Assembly: GCA_036498905.1 (NCBI GenBank)
Contig: DASYER010000066.1
Location: 1 to 53,619 of the forward strand
Direction of reading: 5' to 3'
DNA from: DAIDKA01 sp036498905
GTDB taxonomy: Bacteria; Pseudomonadota; Gammaproteobacteria; Steroidobacterales; Steroidobacteraceae
DNA length: 53,619 nucleotides
Part shown: in pieces, positions 26,611-34,585 of the stretch
Numbering within the stretch: position 1 is the stretch's first letter
Layout: each line of letters begins with the position of its first letter
Notes under the pieces: generated by a model
Seen by the model: only the letters and a program-made list of their open reading frames with translations
The model's database searches: none
Told to the model about the DNA's origin: nothing
Position numbers and translations under genes: made by a program

Positions 26611-27231
26611 TTATGTTGGCTCGAGCGAGTCTGACGGTGCCTCATTTGCCGAGTGTTGCAGCAGGGCGAGTGCGGGCTCGATAACGCCGTGGAGAAGAGA
26701 TTTCTCCGGCCGCACGCGCGCCAATACCCGCACGCCCATCAATACGGCCAGGAGATGCTGCGCAAGCTTCCTCGCCGACTGGGAGCGTGTGATGGACCCG
26801 GCCGCTTGGCCGTTCCTCACGGATTTCAAAAAGAATTCTTCGATGCGCCGCAGAACCAGCGAAATGGTCTCTTGAAACTCCGGGTCATGGGGTGCGACTT
26901 CCAGTGCGGAGTTCACCAGCAGGCAGCCTTTGTGGTGAGGATCCGAGAGTGAACGAGCAAGAATTTCCTTGAAAAACGCCTCGATCGCCTCGAGTGGCGG
27001 CAGCTTTTCAAATCGCCGTATGCGCTCCCCAACACCGCGTTCAGCGTAGCGGTCGAGCGCTATGCGAAAGAGCGCGCGCTTATCACCAAAGGCGTTGTAA
27101 AGACTCGCAGCCGTAATGCCCGTGTTGTCTACCAGGTCTTTGATGGAGGTCGCTTCATAGCCGTTATTCCAGAAACACTGAATTACGGCCTCGAGGACCA
27201 CGTCCTCGTCAAACTCTCTTGGTCTTGCCAT
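26611..27231 (-). CDS. TetR-family transcriptional regulator
   Basis: I chose ATG 27231 (MARPREFDED..., 206 residues), the usual TetR N-terminus; an in-frame start at 27252 is possible. The HTH is in TSIKDLVDNTGITAASLYNAFGDKRALFRIAL, and the C-terminal domain resembles the TetR_C group around KGCLLVNSALEVAPHDPEF. It is divergent from the glutathione-transferase operon at 27358 and probably represses it and itself, responding to an electrophile or xenobiotic. Confidence 0.9.
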   Translation of the reverse strand: MARPREFDEDVVLEAVIQCFWNNGYEATSIKDLVDNTGITAASLYNAFGDKRALFRIALDRYAERGVGERIRRFEKLPPLEAIEAFFKEILARSLSDPHHKGCLLVNSALEVAPHDPEFQETISLVLRRIEEFFLKSVRNGQAAGSITRSQSARKLAQHLLAVLMGVRVLARVRPEKSLLHGVIEPALALLQHSANEAPSDSLEPT

Positions 27232-27321
27232 TCCGTCACCGATCCATTGCACCGCGCACCAGCTTGCGAACTTCGGCGCATGTATCCATTATATATCAAC
27301 TGTCCTAAAATGCACTGCGGC

Positions 27322-27345
27322 GGCCCGTGAGACCTGTAGCGGGCC
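27322..27345. promoter_or_regulatory. Inverted repeat GGCCCG-N12-CGGGCC in the TetR/GST intergenic region
   Basis: Perfect 6-bp arms at 27322-27327 and 27340-27345 lie just before the first GST gene. They are a candidate operator for the divergent TetR protein, or a leader hairpin. An AT-rich box (ATTATA at 27288-27293, reading TATAAT on the minus strand) marks the likely tetR promoter. Confidence 0.4.
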
Positions 27346-27357
27346 AATTGTACGTCG

Positions 27358-28101
27358 ATGGAGGCGCTCTTGATCCGTTTCTATTTCCATCCGACCCCGA
27401 ATCCCGCAAAAGTTGCGCTCTTGCTGGAAGAAACCGGCCTTGCCTATCAGACGATCCCGATCGATACGATGAGGGGTGAGCAGCATCGATCCGAGTTTCT
27501 CGCGATTAACCCAAATGGCAAAGTCCCGGCAATCATCGATACCGAAGGTCCTGGGGGCAGGGAAGCGCGGGTGTTCGATTCAACCGCCATCCTCATCTAC
27601 CTCGCGGAGAAGTCCGGTCGGTTTTTGGGCGCACACGAGGATCGGCCGGAACTCCTCTCCTGGTTGTTGTTTGTTGCTTCCGGGTTAGGTCCGTTCTCGG
27701 GACAGGCCGTACACTTTCAGTTCGCCGCTCCCGAAGGCCTCGACTACGCCGTGAACCGGTATCTGCGGGAGGCACAACGCCACTATCAGGTACTGAATGA
27801 TCATTTGGCGGGCCGAACCTTCATCGTGGGCGACGCGTACACCATCGCTGACATGTCCGCCTGGGGGTGGCTGGATCGTGCGTCCCGAGTCCTGAAAGGC
27901 ACCCAGGACCCGCTCGGCGCCTACCCCAACTTAAAGAGGCTTTTCGAGACCGTCGATGCGCGACCGGCCGTCGCACGCGCCCGCGCAGTGGGCAGGAATC
28001 ACGAGTTCAAGATGACCCATGACGAGGAAACCCGGCGGGCGCTCTTCCCCTCAAACTACCCGCCTACCGCTAAGTCGTCCGAGCACGAGAGATCAACATG
28101 A
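27358..28101 (+). CDS. Glutathione S-transferase
   Basis: The 247-residue product has an N-terminal thioredoxin-like domain (RFYFHPTPNPAKVALLLEETGL, NPNGKVPAI, DSTAILIYLAEK) and a C-terminal helical domain with the N-capping motif TIADMSAWGWL. The ATG at 27358 overlaps its own best ribosome site (GGAGG at 27360-27364). A TTG at 27370, giving IRFYFHPTPNP..., may be the true start, since GSTs of this group begin that way. It is first in a coupled operon, overlapping the next gene by 4 nt. It probably conjugates or reduces electrophiles. Confidence 0.88.
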   Translation: MEALLIRFYFHPTPNPAKVALLLEETGLAYQTIPIDTMRGEQHRSEFLAINPNGKVPAIIDTEGPGGREARVFDSTAILIYLAEKSGRFLGAHEDRPELLSWLLFVASGLGPFSGQAVHFQFAAPEGLDYAVNRYLREAQRHYQVLNDHLAGRTFIVGDAYTIADMSAWGWLDRASRVLKGTQDPLGAYPNLKRLFETVDARPAVARARAVGRNHEFKMTHDEETRRALFPSNYPPTAKSSEHERST

Positions 28102-28976
28102 CAGAGCCTGTCGCATATACGCCGCCCAAGGTGTGGAACTGGACAATGCCCAGCGGCGGGACCTTCAGCAACATCAACCGCCCCGTCGCCGGTTCCACCC
28201 ACGAGAGGGAACTTCCAGTGGGACATCACCCGCTGCAGCTGTACTCGCTTGGCACGCCCAACGGCGTGAAAGTGACGATCCTGCTGGAGGAGCTTTTGGC
28301 TCGCGGCTTCTCCGGCGCCGAATACGATGCGTGGCTGATCAAGATCCAGGAGGGCGAACAATTCGGGAGTGGATTTGTCGCGGTTAATCCGAACTCGAAG
28401 ATTCCCGCCCTGTTGGACCGAAGCGGACCTAAGCCGATCCGCGTATTCGAGTCCGGCTCCATTCTCCTGTACCTGGCCGAGAAGTTCGGCGCGTTTTTGC
28501 CGCGGATGGCCGAGGAGCGCACGGAATCCCTGAATTGGCTCTTCTGGCAAATGGGTAGCGCACCGTATTTGGGTGGCGGCTTCGGCCATTTTTATGCCTA
28601 TGCGCCCGTGAAGATCGAATACGCCATCGACCGGTTCACCATGGAGGTCAAGCGCCAACTGGATGTGTTGGACCGTCGTCTTGCGCAGAGTGAATACCTA
28701 GGGGGCGCCGAATACAGCATCGCGGATATCGCGGTCTTTCCCTGGTACGGGGGCCTGGTGAAGGGATGGGCTTATGGCGCCGCGGAGTTTCTGTCGGTGA
28801 GTGAATACCAGAACGTGCAGCGCTGGGCGGATAAGGTACTGGCAAGACCTGCCGTAAAGCGGGGGCGGATGGTCAACCGCACCAGCGGTGACCCTTCGGA
28901 GCAGCTTCGCGAACGTCATGAGGCTTCCGATTTCGACACGCGAACCGAGGACAAACTCGCAGGTTCGCGCCCGTGA
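28098..28976 (+). CDS. yghU: YghU-like glutathione transferase/disulfide-bond reductase (nu class)
   Basis: The 292-residue product matches YghU over its length: the N-terminal TPPKVWNW and INRPVAGSTHERELPVG segments, the active-site loop YSLGTPNGVKVTILLEELL, and FESGSILLYLAEKFG. YghU-type proteins bind two glutathiones and show disulfide reductase and organic-peroxide activity. The longer N-terminus than ordinary GSTs is typical. Start ATGA overlaps the upstream GST stop, and its end overlaps the SDR start. Confidence 0.9.
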   Translation: MTEPVAYTPPKVWNWTMPSGGTFSNINRPVAGSTHERELPVGHHPLQLYSLGTPNGVKVTILLEELLARGFSGAEYDAWLIKIQEGEQFGSGFVAVNPNSKIPALLDRSGPKPIRVFESGSILLYLAEKFGAFLPRMAEERTESLNWLFWQMGSAPYLGGGFGHFYAYAPVKIEYAIDRFTMEVKRQLDVLDRRLAQSEYLGGAEYSIADIAVFPWYGGLVKGWAYGAAEFLSVSEYQNVQRWADKVLARPAVKRGRMVNRTSGDPSEQLRERHEASDFDTRTEDKLAGSRP

Positions 28977-29779
28977 ATCTGGAAGGCAAACGCATCTTGA
29001 TTACCGGGGGCTCCAGCGGCATCGGTATGGCCCTCGCGCGCTGCCTGCTGGGCAAGGGCGCGAAAGTCGTCATAACCGGGAGGCGGCCCGAGGTGCTCGC
29101 ACGCGCCACGCAGGAACTCCAGCGCCACAGCCAGATGCTGTGGAGTGTGGCAGCGGATGTCGCGACGTCGGCTGGTCGCCGGGCCACCCTCAAACAGGCC
29201 ATGAGCGCACTGAGCGGTCTTGACGTGCTCGTGAACAACGCCGGAGGAGTGCGAGCCGGGCGGCTTGAGAACACTTCCGAGGCAGAGCTGAAAGCTATGC
29301 TAGATGTCGATCTTATTGCGCCTGTCCTTCTAACGCGCGCGGCCCTGCCGGCCCTGCGCAAGGGCGGCGAGGCCATGATCGTCAACATCGCCTCTGTCGC
29401 TGCGTTGGTGGGCATGCCCTTTTACTCAACCTATGGGGCCGCCAAGGCGGGACTGGCGCGCTTCGGGGAGGGGCTCCGACGCGAACTCAAGGGCGAGGGC
29501 GTCCATGTCCTAAACGTCTATCCCGCTGGCACCGACACTCCCATGATGAGGTCCAATCGTGCAGGACCCGAGTTGGGGTTCTCTCTCGAGCCGGCAGAGG
29601 TCGTGGCCAAGGCCATCATCCAGGGAATGGAGACCAATGCCCTGGAGGTCATCCGGGGCGACGACATACGCAAGCAGATGATTGCGCTCAACCAGACCCA
29701 TCCCGCAGCTATTGATGAACGCATGATGGAGCTGAAGGCTGCGCTCGAGGAAGCGGTGCAGGACCATTCTGCGCTTTAA
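28973..29779 (+). CDS. Short-chain dehydrogenase/reductase
   Basis: The GTG at 28973 overlaps the yghU stop by 4 nt. The 268-residue product has the Rossmann glycine motif TGGSSGIG, NNAG, the catalytic serine in IVNIASVAA, and YSTYGAAKAG carrying the Tyr-x-x-x-Lys pair. Arginines after the second beta strand (TGRRPE) favour NADP. The substrate is unknown; with the GSTs around it, detoxification of reactive carbonyls is plausible. Confidence 0.92.
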   Translation: MNLEGKRILITGGSSGIGMALARCLLGKGAKVVITGRRPEVLARATQELQRHSQMLWSVAADVATSAGRRATLKQAMSALSGLDVLVNNAGGVRAGRLENTSEAELKAMLDVDLIAPVLLTRAALPALRKGGEAMIVNIASVAALVGMPFYSTYGAAKAGLARFGEGLRRELKGEGVHVLNVYPAGTDTPMMRSNRAGPELGFSLEPAEVVAKAIIQGMETNALEVIRGDDIRKQMIALNQTHPAAIDERMMELKAALEEAVQDHSAL

Positions 29780-29818
29780 GACAAGTTGAATTGGCGAAAC
29801 GCCGAAGGAGAAAAGCAC

Positions 29819-30121
29819 ATGACTGCGGTTTCCATTTACGTAGAACTGAAGGCAAAGCCTGGGAAGGAAAACGAGCTCGCCTCGTTCCTTAAGGCTGCAC
29901 AGGGGCTGGCGGTCGCCGAGCAAGGCACAATCGCCTGGTTCGCGGTGCGCTTTGATGCCAGTACCTTTGCTATCTTCGATGCCTTCAAGGACGAAGCAGG
30001 TCGGGACGCCCATCTCAGCGGTCCCATCGCAGTGGCACTGATGGGGCGCGCGGAGGAACTCTTGGCGGTCTCACCCCAAATCCGAACGGCCGCTGTCCTG
30101 GCAGACAAACTGCCTGCTTGA
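29819..30121 (+). CDS. ABM-domain (antibiotic biosynthesis monooxygenase-like) protein
   Basis: The start at 29819 is set by AAGGAG 8 nt upstream; an in-frame ATG at 29786 lacks a site. The 100-residue ferredoxin-like fold protein reads SIYVELKAKPGKENELASFLKAA and then TIAWFAVRFDASTFAIFDAF, typical of ABM/YgiN-like enzymes acting on quinones or aromatic rings. It lies between the SDR and third GST genes. The function is not assignable beyond family. Confidence 0.85.
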   Translation: MTAVSIYVELKAKPGKENELASFLKAAQGLAVAEQGTIAWFAVRFDASTFAIFDAFKDEAGRDAHLSGPIAVALMGRAEELLAVSPQIRTAAVLADKLPA

Positions 30122-30145
30122 CGCGCCTCATCCAGGGCAACGCAC

Positions 30146-30949
30146 ATGGCGCTTGAGCTTTATCACCACGGTTCATCGGCTTGCGCGGCCAAAGTGCGAT
30201 TTGCTCTTGCGGAAAAGCGGCTGCCCTGGACCGGACACTACATCGACATCCTGGCAGGAGAGCAGTTCGCGCCGGAATTCCTGGCCATCAACCCCAAGGG
30301 CGTTGTGCCGGTTCTGGTGCACGATGGCGTGGTCATTCCGGAATCCACGGTGATCTGTGAATACGTCGAGGAAATCTTTCCCGAGCATCCGATCTACCCG
30401 CCTTCGCCGCTTGAACGAGCACGCGTGCGTATCTGGACCAAGGCCGTGGATGAAGAGCTGCATCCGGCGTGCTCGGCCATCACCTACATCGTGTCCCACC
30501 GACATACCATCCTGCGCAGCGGCGCCGGAAGCTTCGAGGAGTTCCTCAGCAAGGGAGCCAGCGAAGGCACCGCGGCGCGATCGCTGAAATGGCAATACAT
30601 ACAGGAGGGCTTGGCCGCCCCGGGTGCCGCGGACAAGATTCGTTTGTATGACGTCTACCTGCACAAGATGGAGCAGGTGCTTCGAGGACAGCCTTGGCTT
30701 GTTGGCACCGATTTCTCCATGGCGGACATTGCGGTGGCCCCGTATGTCAACCGGCTTGCGGCACTGGCGATGGAGGGGATGTGGGTGGGCGGCCGACTGC
30801 CGCACGTCGAGAACTGGTTTGGGCGGGTGCGCTCCCGGCCCGGTTTCGAGTCAGGTTTCATCCAGTGGATGCCGAAGTCGCTCGCTGCCGAGATGTACGC
30901 CAATGGCGTGCGCTCCTGGACGGATGTCAGGAAATTGCTGGGCTTGTGA
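30146..30949 (+). CDS. Glutathione S-transferase
   Basis: The 267-residue product starts MALELYHHGSSACAAKVRFALAEK, where Ser/Cys of SSAC occupy the glutathione-activating position. It continues with NPKGVVPVLVHDG and PESTVICEYVEE and has a long C-terminal helical domain ending near GVRSWTDVRKLL. It lies 24 nt after the ABM gene in the same operon. It differs clearly from the two upstream GSTs, so it is not a recent duplicate. Confidence 0.9.
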   Translation: MALELYHHGSSACAAKVRFALAEKRLPWTGHYIDILAGEQFAPEFLAINPKGVVPVLVHDGVVIPESTVICEYVEEIFPEHPIYPPSPLERARVRIWTKAVDEELHPACSAITYIVSHRHTILRSGAGSFEEFLSKGASEGTAARSLKWQYIQEGLAAPGAADKIRLYDVYLHKMEQVLRGQPWLVGTDFSMADIAVAPYVNRLAALAMEGMWVGGRLPHVENWFGRVRSRPGFESGFIQWMPKSLAAEMYANGVRSWTDVRKLLGL

Positions 30950-30992
30950 TGAACGCGTGGCCTTGTATTAGAGCAACCTAAGTGGTGAACCG

Positions 30993-31652
30993 ATGTATAT
31001 CCGACTTCGTTCTACGGCTTACCTGGGCCTGATCCTGATTGGGCTGGTCTCAACTTTCGCACGGGCCGACCTTGCGCCGGATGCGCAGTCCGCGCGCCCG
31101 CTTCACATTGGGGACCGTGCACCGGATTTCATCGCTACGCGCGTAGATGGTACTGCGTACTCATTCTCGGCAAGCCACCTGAAGCAGCCCTACATCCTGA
31201 TCTTCTATCGCGGCGGCTGGTGTCCCTATTGCAACCTACAGCTCGCCGATCTTCACCTGGTGGAACCCAAACTGCGCGCGGAAGGTTTCCAGGTTCTCTT
31301 TCTCAGCACTGATCGGCCAGCGCTCTTGTATACCAGCCTCAAGGATCAGAAGGTTTCATATACCCTCCTGTCCGACCCCGGCCTGCGTGCCGCACAGGCC
31401 TTTCACATCGCCTATCACTTGGACGATCAACGCTATGCCGAGCAACTGAAGTTCGGTGTTGATCTGGAGAAGACGACCGGCACAAAGGAGCACGCGTTGC
31501 CGGTGCCATCAGTGTTCATCATCGACGCTTCCGGCGTCATTCGCTTTGTGTACTCCAATCCAGATTTCCGGATCCGGCTGCGTGCGCAGGAGTTATGGCA
31601 GGCGGCTGCCCCGCTTGCGCCCAGGCAAGAGCGCACAGCCGCTACCCCGTGA
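30993..31652 (+). CDS. Exported AhpC/TSA-type thioredoxin-fold protein
   Basis: The 219-residue product has a signal peptide (YLGLILIGLVSTFARA-DL) and an AhpC/Redoxin domain with GWCPYCNLQL (C77, C80) followed by a peroxiredoxin-like core (VLFLSTDRPALLYTSL, SYTLLSDPGL). The CxxC pair and Gly-Gly-Trp context resemble peroxiredoxin-like_2 family proteins. It is probably a periplasmic thiol peroxidase or reductase. It follows the third GST by 43 nt and precedes the DsbA-like gene by 13 nt. Confidence 0.85.
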   Translation: MYIRLRSTAYLGLILIGLVSTFARADLAPDAQSARPLHIGDRAPDFIATRVDGTAYSFSASHLKQPYILIFYRGGWCPYCNLQLADLHLVEPKLRAEGFQVLFLSTDRPALLYTSLKDQKVSYTLLSDPGLRAAQAFHIAYHLDDQRYAEQLKFGVDLEKTTGTKEHALPVPSVFIIDASGVIRFVYSNPDFRIRLRAQELWQAAAPLAPRQERTAATP

Positions 31653-31665
31653 GCATTCGGAGAAT

Positions 31666-32295
31666 ATGGACATGAACTTTCGACCTGGTCAGCTACTGCT
31701 CGCAGCGATGATTCTTGCGGTCCTCGCGGGTCACGCGAGTGCTCAAAGTACGGTCACCGTCCCGCCCTCCACGTTGCAGGCCATATTCTCCGGCAGTTTG
31801 CCGCCACCCGCTGCCACCCAAGGGGATGTCACGGTGGTGGAGTATTTTGACTACGACTGTCCGGTGTGCCGGCATCTCGAGCCGGAACTGCGCAAACTTG
31901 TTGCACACGATCCTAAGGTTCGTCTGCTGCGCAAGGACTGGCCGGTATTCGGAGACGCATCCGAGTATGCGGCATACTACTCATTCGCTGCCGCGCGAGC
32001 GGGAAGGTACCAGGCCGCCCACGACGCCCTGATCGCCTCTCGCCAGGATCTTGACTCTAAGGAGGCAGTCCAGACTGTGCTGCAGGCCGCGGGCTTCGAT
32101 GTGCGCAAGCTCGATGCCGACATCAAAGCTCATACCCGAGAGTACAGTGACGTGCTGGCGCGCAACCGACGCGAAACGGCTGAGCTGGGCCTGCGCGGCA
32201 CCCCAGGTCTGATAGTTGGAAATCAGCTTGTGCTCGGGGGTGTCGATTATCCCATGCTTGAGCTATTGGTGGGTCGGGCGCGCAAGAATCATTAA
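31666..32295 (+). CDS. Exported DsbA-family thioredoxin-fold protein
   Basis: The 209-residue product has a signal peptide (LLLAAMILAVLAGHASA-QS), the active site FDYDCPVCRHLEPEL (C65, C68), an inserted helical domain and the cis-proline loop LRGTPGLIVG. This is the architecture of DsbA/ScsC-like oxidoreductases and isomerases. ATG 31666 is used; an ATG at 31672 is equally possible behind the GGAG site. It ends 243 nt before the DUF2282 precursor. In the periplasm it could act on the cysteine-rich precursor or on metal-damaged proteins, which is inference from position. Confidence 0.88.
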   Translation: MDMNFRPGQLLLAAMILAVLAGHASAQSTVTVPPSTLQAIFSGSLPPPAATQGDVTVVEYFDYDCPVCRHLEPELRKLVAHDPKVRLLRKDWPVFGDASEYAAYYSFAAARAGRYQAAHDALIASRQDLDSKEAVQTVLQAAGFDVRKLDADIKAHTREYSDVLARNRRETAELGLRGTPGLIVGNQLVLGGVDYPMLELLVGRARKNH

Positions 32296-32463
32296 CACGA
32301 CGCCGCGACCTGGTCTCAATCGCCGAGGCGGCCGAAGTCGCGTTGAGCGACGTTCAGCGCCGGCCGCCGGCCTGCTGCCCCAAAAAAGAGCCGGGCAGGA
32401 GCCTAAATCCAAAGCGTGTCCGCCCGCTCGATGGTCGAGTTGGCAGGAGGGCTGAACTATCGT

Positions 32464-32491
32464 GTAACAAAGCGATCTCGTTTTACGTATT
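32464..32491 (+). promoter_or_regulatory. SigF-type ECF promoter of the bufferin-like operon
   Basis: GTAACA (32464-32469), 16 nt, then CGTATT (32486-32491). It has the same spacing and nearly the same words as the sites before sigF and the propeller gene. The ATG of the precursor gene is 48 nt downstream of the -10 box, with TTGGAG at 32525-32530 as ribosome site. The rest of the gap 32296-32463 has no supported feature. Confidence 0.78.
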
Positions 32492-32538
32492 ACTAGTGTG
32501 CCGTTTTGGCGCGGCTTTTTCAGATTGGAGATTCCCCC

Positions 32539-32850
32539 ATGTCTACAAGATTTCCTGTGAGCTCGGCCCTTCTCGCCGGAGCAATGGCGGTCGCGTTGTT
32601 TTCAGTGGCGAGTGCAGAGCCATTGACGAAGGCAGAAGGCAAAGCCGCCATCGCGGCAGGCAAGCAAAAATGTTACGGCGTGGCCCTGAAGGGTCAGAAT
32701 GACTGCGCCGCGGGCCCAGGCACAACCTGCCAGGGGACTTCCACCATGGATTTCCAGGGTAACTCCTGGAAGTTCGTTCGTGGCGGTACCTGTACCAGCA
32801 TTGTAACCCCGAGCGGCCAGCACGGCTCTCTCGCCCCTATAGGCTCATGA
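32539..32850 (+). CDS. bufA: Bufferin-like precursor peptide (DUF2282, BufA1 type)
   Basis: The 103-residue product has a cleavable signal (about 1-26, SVASA-EP). A short mature domain carries the DUF2282 signature KCYGVALKGQNDCAAG ... TTCQGTSTMDFQGNSWKFV ... GTC, with four cysteines (C45, C56, C64, C85). In Caulobacter such peptides (bufferins) are post-translationally modified on cysteines by a DUF692 enzyme and bind copper in the periplasm. Position directly ahead of DUF692 and DUF2063 genes and behind a SigF-type promoter fits that system. The modification itself is not visible in sequence. Confidence 0.9.
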   Translation: MSTRFPVSSALLAGAMAVALFSVASAEPLTKAEGKAAIAAGKQKCYGVALKGQNDCAAGPGTTCQGTSTMDFQGNSWKFVRGGTCTSIVTPSGQHGSLAPIGS

Positions 32851-32898
32851 GGCACTGTCATCATCGGTGCAGAGATCGTTATTCCCAAGGCTGAAACC

Positions 32899-33798
32899 GT
32901 GCGTTTGCTCTCTACGGGTGGCCCGGAGCCAGTCCCGGCTGCGCCGTTTTGCGGCGCAGCTGGGACCAGCTTTAAGCCGCAGCACCTGGAGGACATTCTT
33001 GCCAACAGGCTCCCGCGCCACTGGTTCGAAGTGCACGCAGAGAACTACATGGTGGCGGGCGGCCCACGTCTGAGAGATTTGGAACGCCTGCGGTCGGACT
33101 ACGCAATTTCAATTCACGGCGTTGGGATGTCGATCGGGGGCGCCCAGCCGCTGGACAGCACTCATCTTGGTCGATTTAAGGATTTGGTACATCGGTTCGA
33201 CCCCGCCTTGATCTCTGAGCACCTAGCCTGGTCAACGCACGGTCGCACCTTCTACAACGATCTGCTACCGCTACCGTATAACAGTGCCACACTGATAAAT
33301 GTTTGCAGTCACATAGAACAAGTCCAACAGGCCCTCGGGAGGACAATTCTTCTGGAGAATCCCTCTACATACGTTACTTGCACGGACTCTAGCCTGAGTG
33401 AGACCGAGTTCTTGCTGGAGGTCGTGCGGCGCACCGGTTGTGGCTTGCTCCTCGATATCAATAACGTCGTGGTCTCGGCAGCGAACAATGGATACATGGC
33501 GCACGACTATCTAGCGGCCTTGCCGCTTGACGCGGTAGGCGAGATCCATTTGGCTGGGCACTGCGAAGAATCCGCAGGCGAAGGCAGTCCCTTATTAATC
33601 GATAGCCACGATCGACAGGTCGCCGAGGCCGTATGGCGCCTTTACGAGACAGTCATTCAACGGCAGGGCGCAATCCCTACAGTCATCGAATGGGACAGTA
33701 ACATTCCAGACTGGGAGACTTTGCGGCAGGAAGCGGCGGTGGCGCAGTCGGTACTCGATAAATTCGGACTCAATACGTCAGCTACCCATGCCGCGTGA
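32899..33798 (+). CDS. bufB: MNIO-family modifying enzyme (DUF692, BufB type)
   Basis: The 299-residue TIM-barrel enzyme retains the metal-ligand set of multinuclear non-heme iron oxidative enzymes: E44 and H46 (FEVHAENY), H73 (SIHGVGMS), E107/H108 (SEHLAW), E153/N154 (LLENPSTY), D186/N188/N189 (LDINN), H217/H221 (IHLAGH), D235/H237 (DSHD) and E264/D266 (IEWDSNIPDW). The family installs thiooxazole- or related groups on precursor cysteines. The start is unclear: GTG 32899 has only a weak site and gives about 24 residues before the family's usual FKPQH beginning. It lies 48 nt after the precursor and overlaps DUF2063. Confidence 0.92.
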   Translation: MRLLSTGGPEPVPAAPFCGAAGTSFKPQHLEDILANRLPRHWFEVHAENYMVAGGPRLRDLERLRSDYAISIHGVGMSIGGAQPLDSTHLGRFKDLVHRFDPALISEHLAWSTHGRTFYNDLLPLPYNSATLINVCSHIEQVQQALGRTILLENPSTYVTCTDSSLSETEFLLEVVRRTGCGLLLDINNVVVSAANNGYMAHDYLAALPLDAVGEIHLAGHCEESAGEGSPLLIDSHDRQVAEAVWRLYETVIQRQGAIPTVIEWDSNIPDWETLRQEAAVAQSVLDKFGLNTSATHAA

Positions 33799-34585
33799 CC
33801 CCATGACGATCACAGTACTCGCTCATCAGCGTCATTTCGCCTCCGCGCTACTGGACCCAACCGCGGCGGTGCCCTCCCAGGTCATCACCGGCCAAGGCAG
33901 GGCATCGACTCAGCGGTTCAACGTCCATCGCAACAATGTTGTCGTAAGCCTCATCAACGCATTGATTGATATATATCCGGCCGTCGAACGCATTACAGGC
34001 GGGGATTTCTTTCGCGCGATGGCGAGATTTCATATTCGTGAGACGCCGCCCACATCGCCCCTCCTTTTCGACTACGGGCGCGATTTCCCCGCTTTCATCG
34101 AGCGCTACCCATACGCCCAAGAGATGCCATGGCTGGGTGATGTTGCTCGACTGGAGCGTGCGTGGCTCGATGCCTATCATGCTGCGGATGCCAGGCCTCT
34201 TAAGACGCAGGCGCTTTCGCAACTGCCGACCGCAAACCTCGAAGCCCTAAGATTTCTCGTGCACCCCGCGACCAGAATCATTCGGTCAGCTTACTCGGCC
34301 GCATCAATATTCACGGCGAACCGAGTGGAGACGCCCAGCCCATCCATTGACGCCTCGACGCCCGAGGACTCCCTCATCACCCGACCTTATATGAGCGTCG
34401 AGGTTCGCCCATTGCCTCCTGGCGGTGCGGTGTTCCTGGCTAGCCTGGTTTCGGGCCGCACGCTTAGCGTTGCCGCCGGCGCGGCGTTCGAGGCGAGTCA
34501 GGCATTTGACCTTGCGGGCAATGTCGCGGGATTCCTCGAGGCAGGCGTGTTCAGCGGCATTGATTCAGGAAACCAATCGGTATGA
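33788..34585 (+). CDS. bufC: DUF2063 partner protein (BufC type)
   Basis: The 265-residue product has the DUF2063 domain at residues 15-110 (RFNVHRNNVVVSLINALIDIYPAVERITGGDFFRAMARF, LPYL-like MPWLGDVARLERAWLDAYHAADARPL) and a C-terminal putative recognition domain. DUF2063 proteins bind the precursor and assist the DUF692 enzyme. The ATG at 33788 overlaps the bufB stop by 11 nt; ATG 33803 is an alternative. Codon use is less GC-biased than in the kdp region, as for bufB. Confidence 0.9.
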   Translation: MPRDPMTITVLAHQRHFASALLDPTAAVPSQVITGQGRASTQRFNVHRNNVVVSLINALIDIYPAVERITGGDFFRAMARFHIRETPPTSPLLFDYGRDFPAFIERYPYAQEMPWLGDVARLERAWLDAYHAADARPLKTQALSQLPTANLEALRFLVHPATRIIRSAYSAASIFTANRVETPSPSIDASTPEDSLITRPYMSVEVRPLPPGGAVFLASLVSGRTLSVAAGAAFEASQAFDLAGNVAGFLEAGVFSGIDSGNQSV

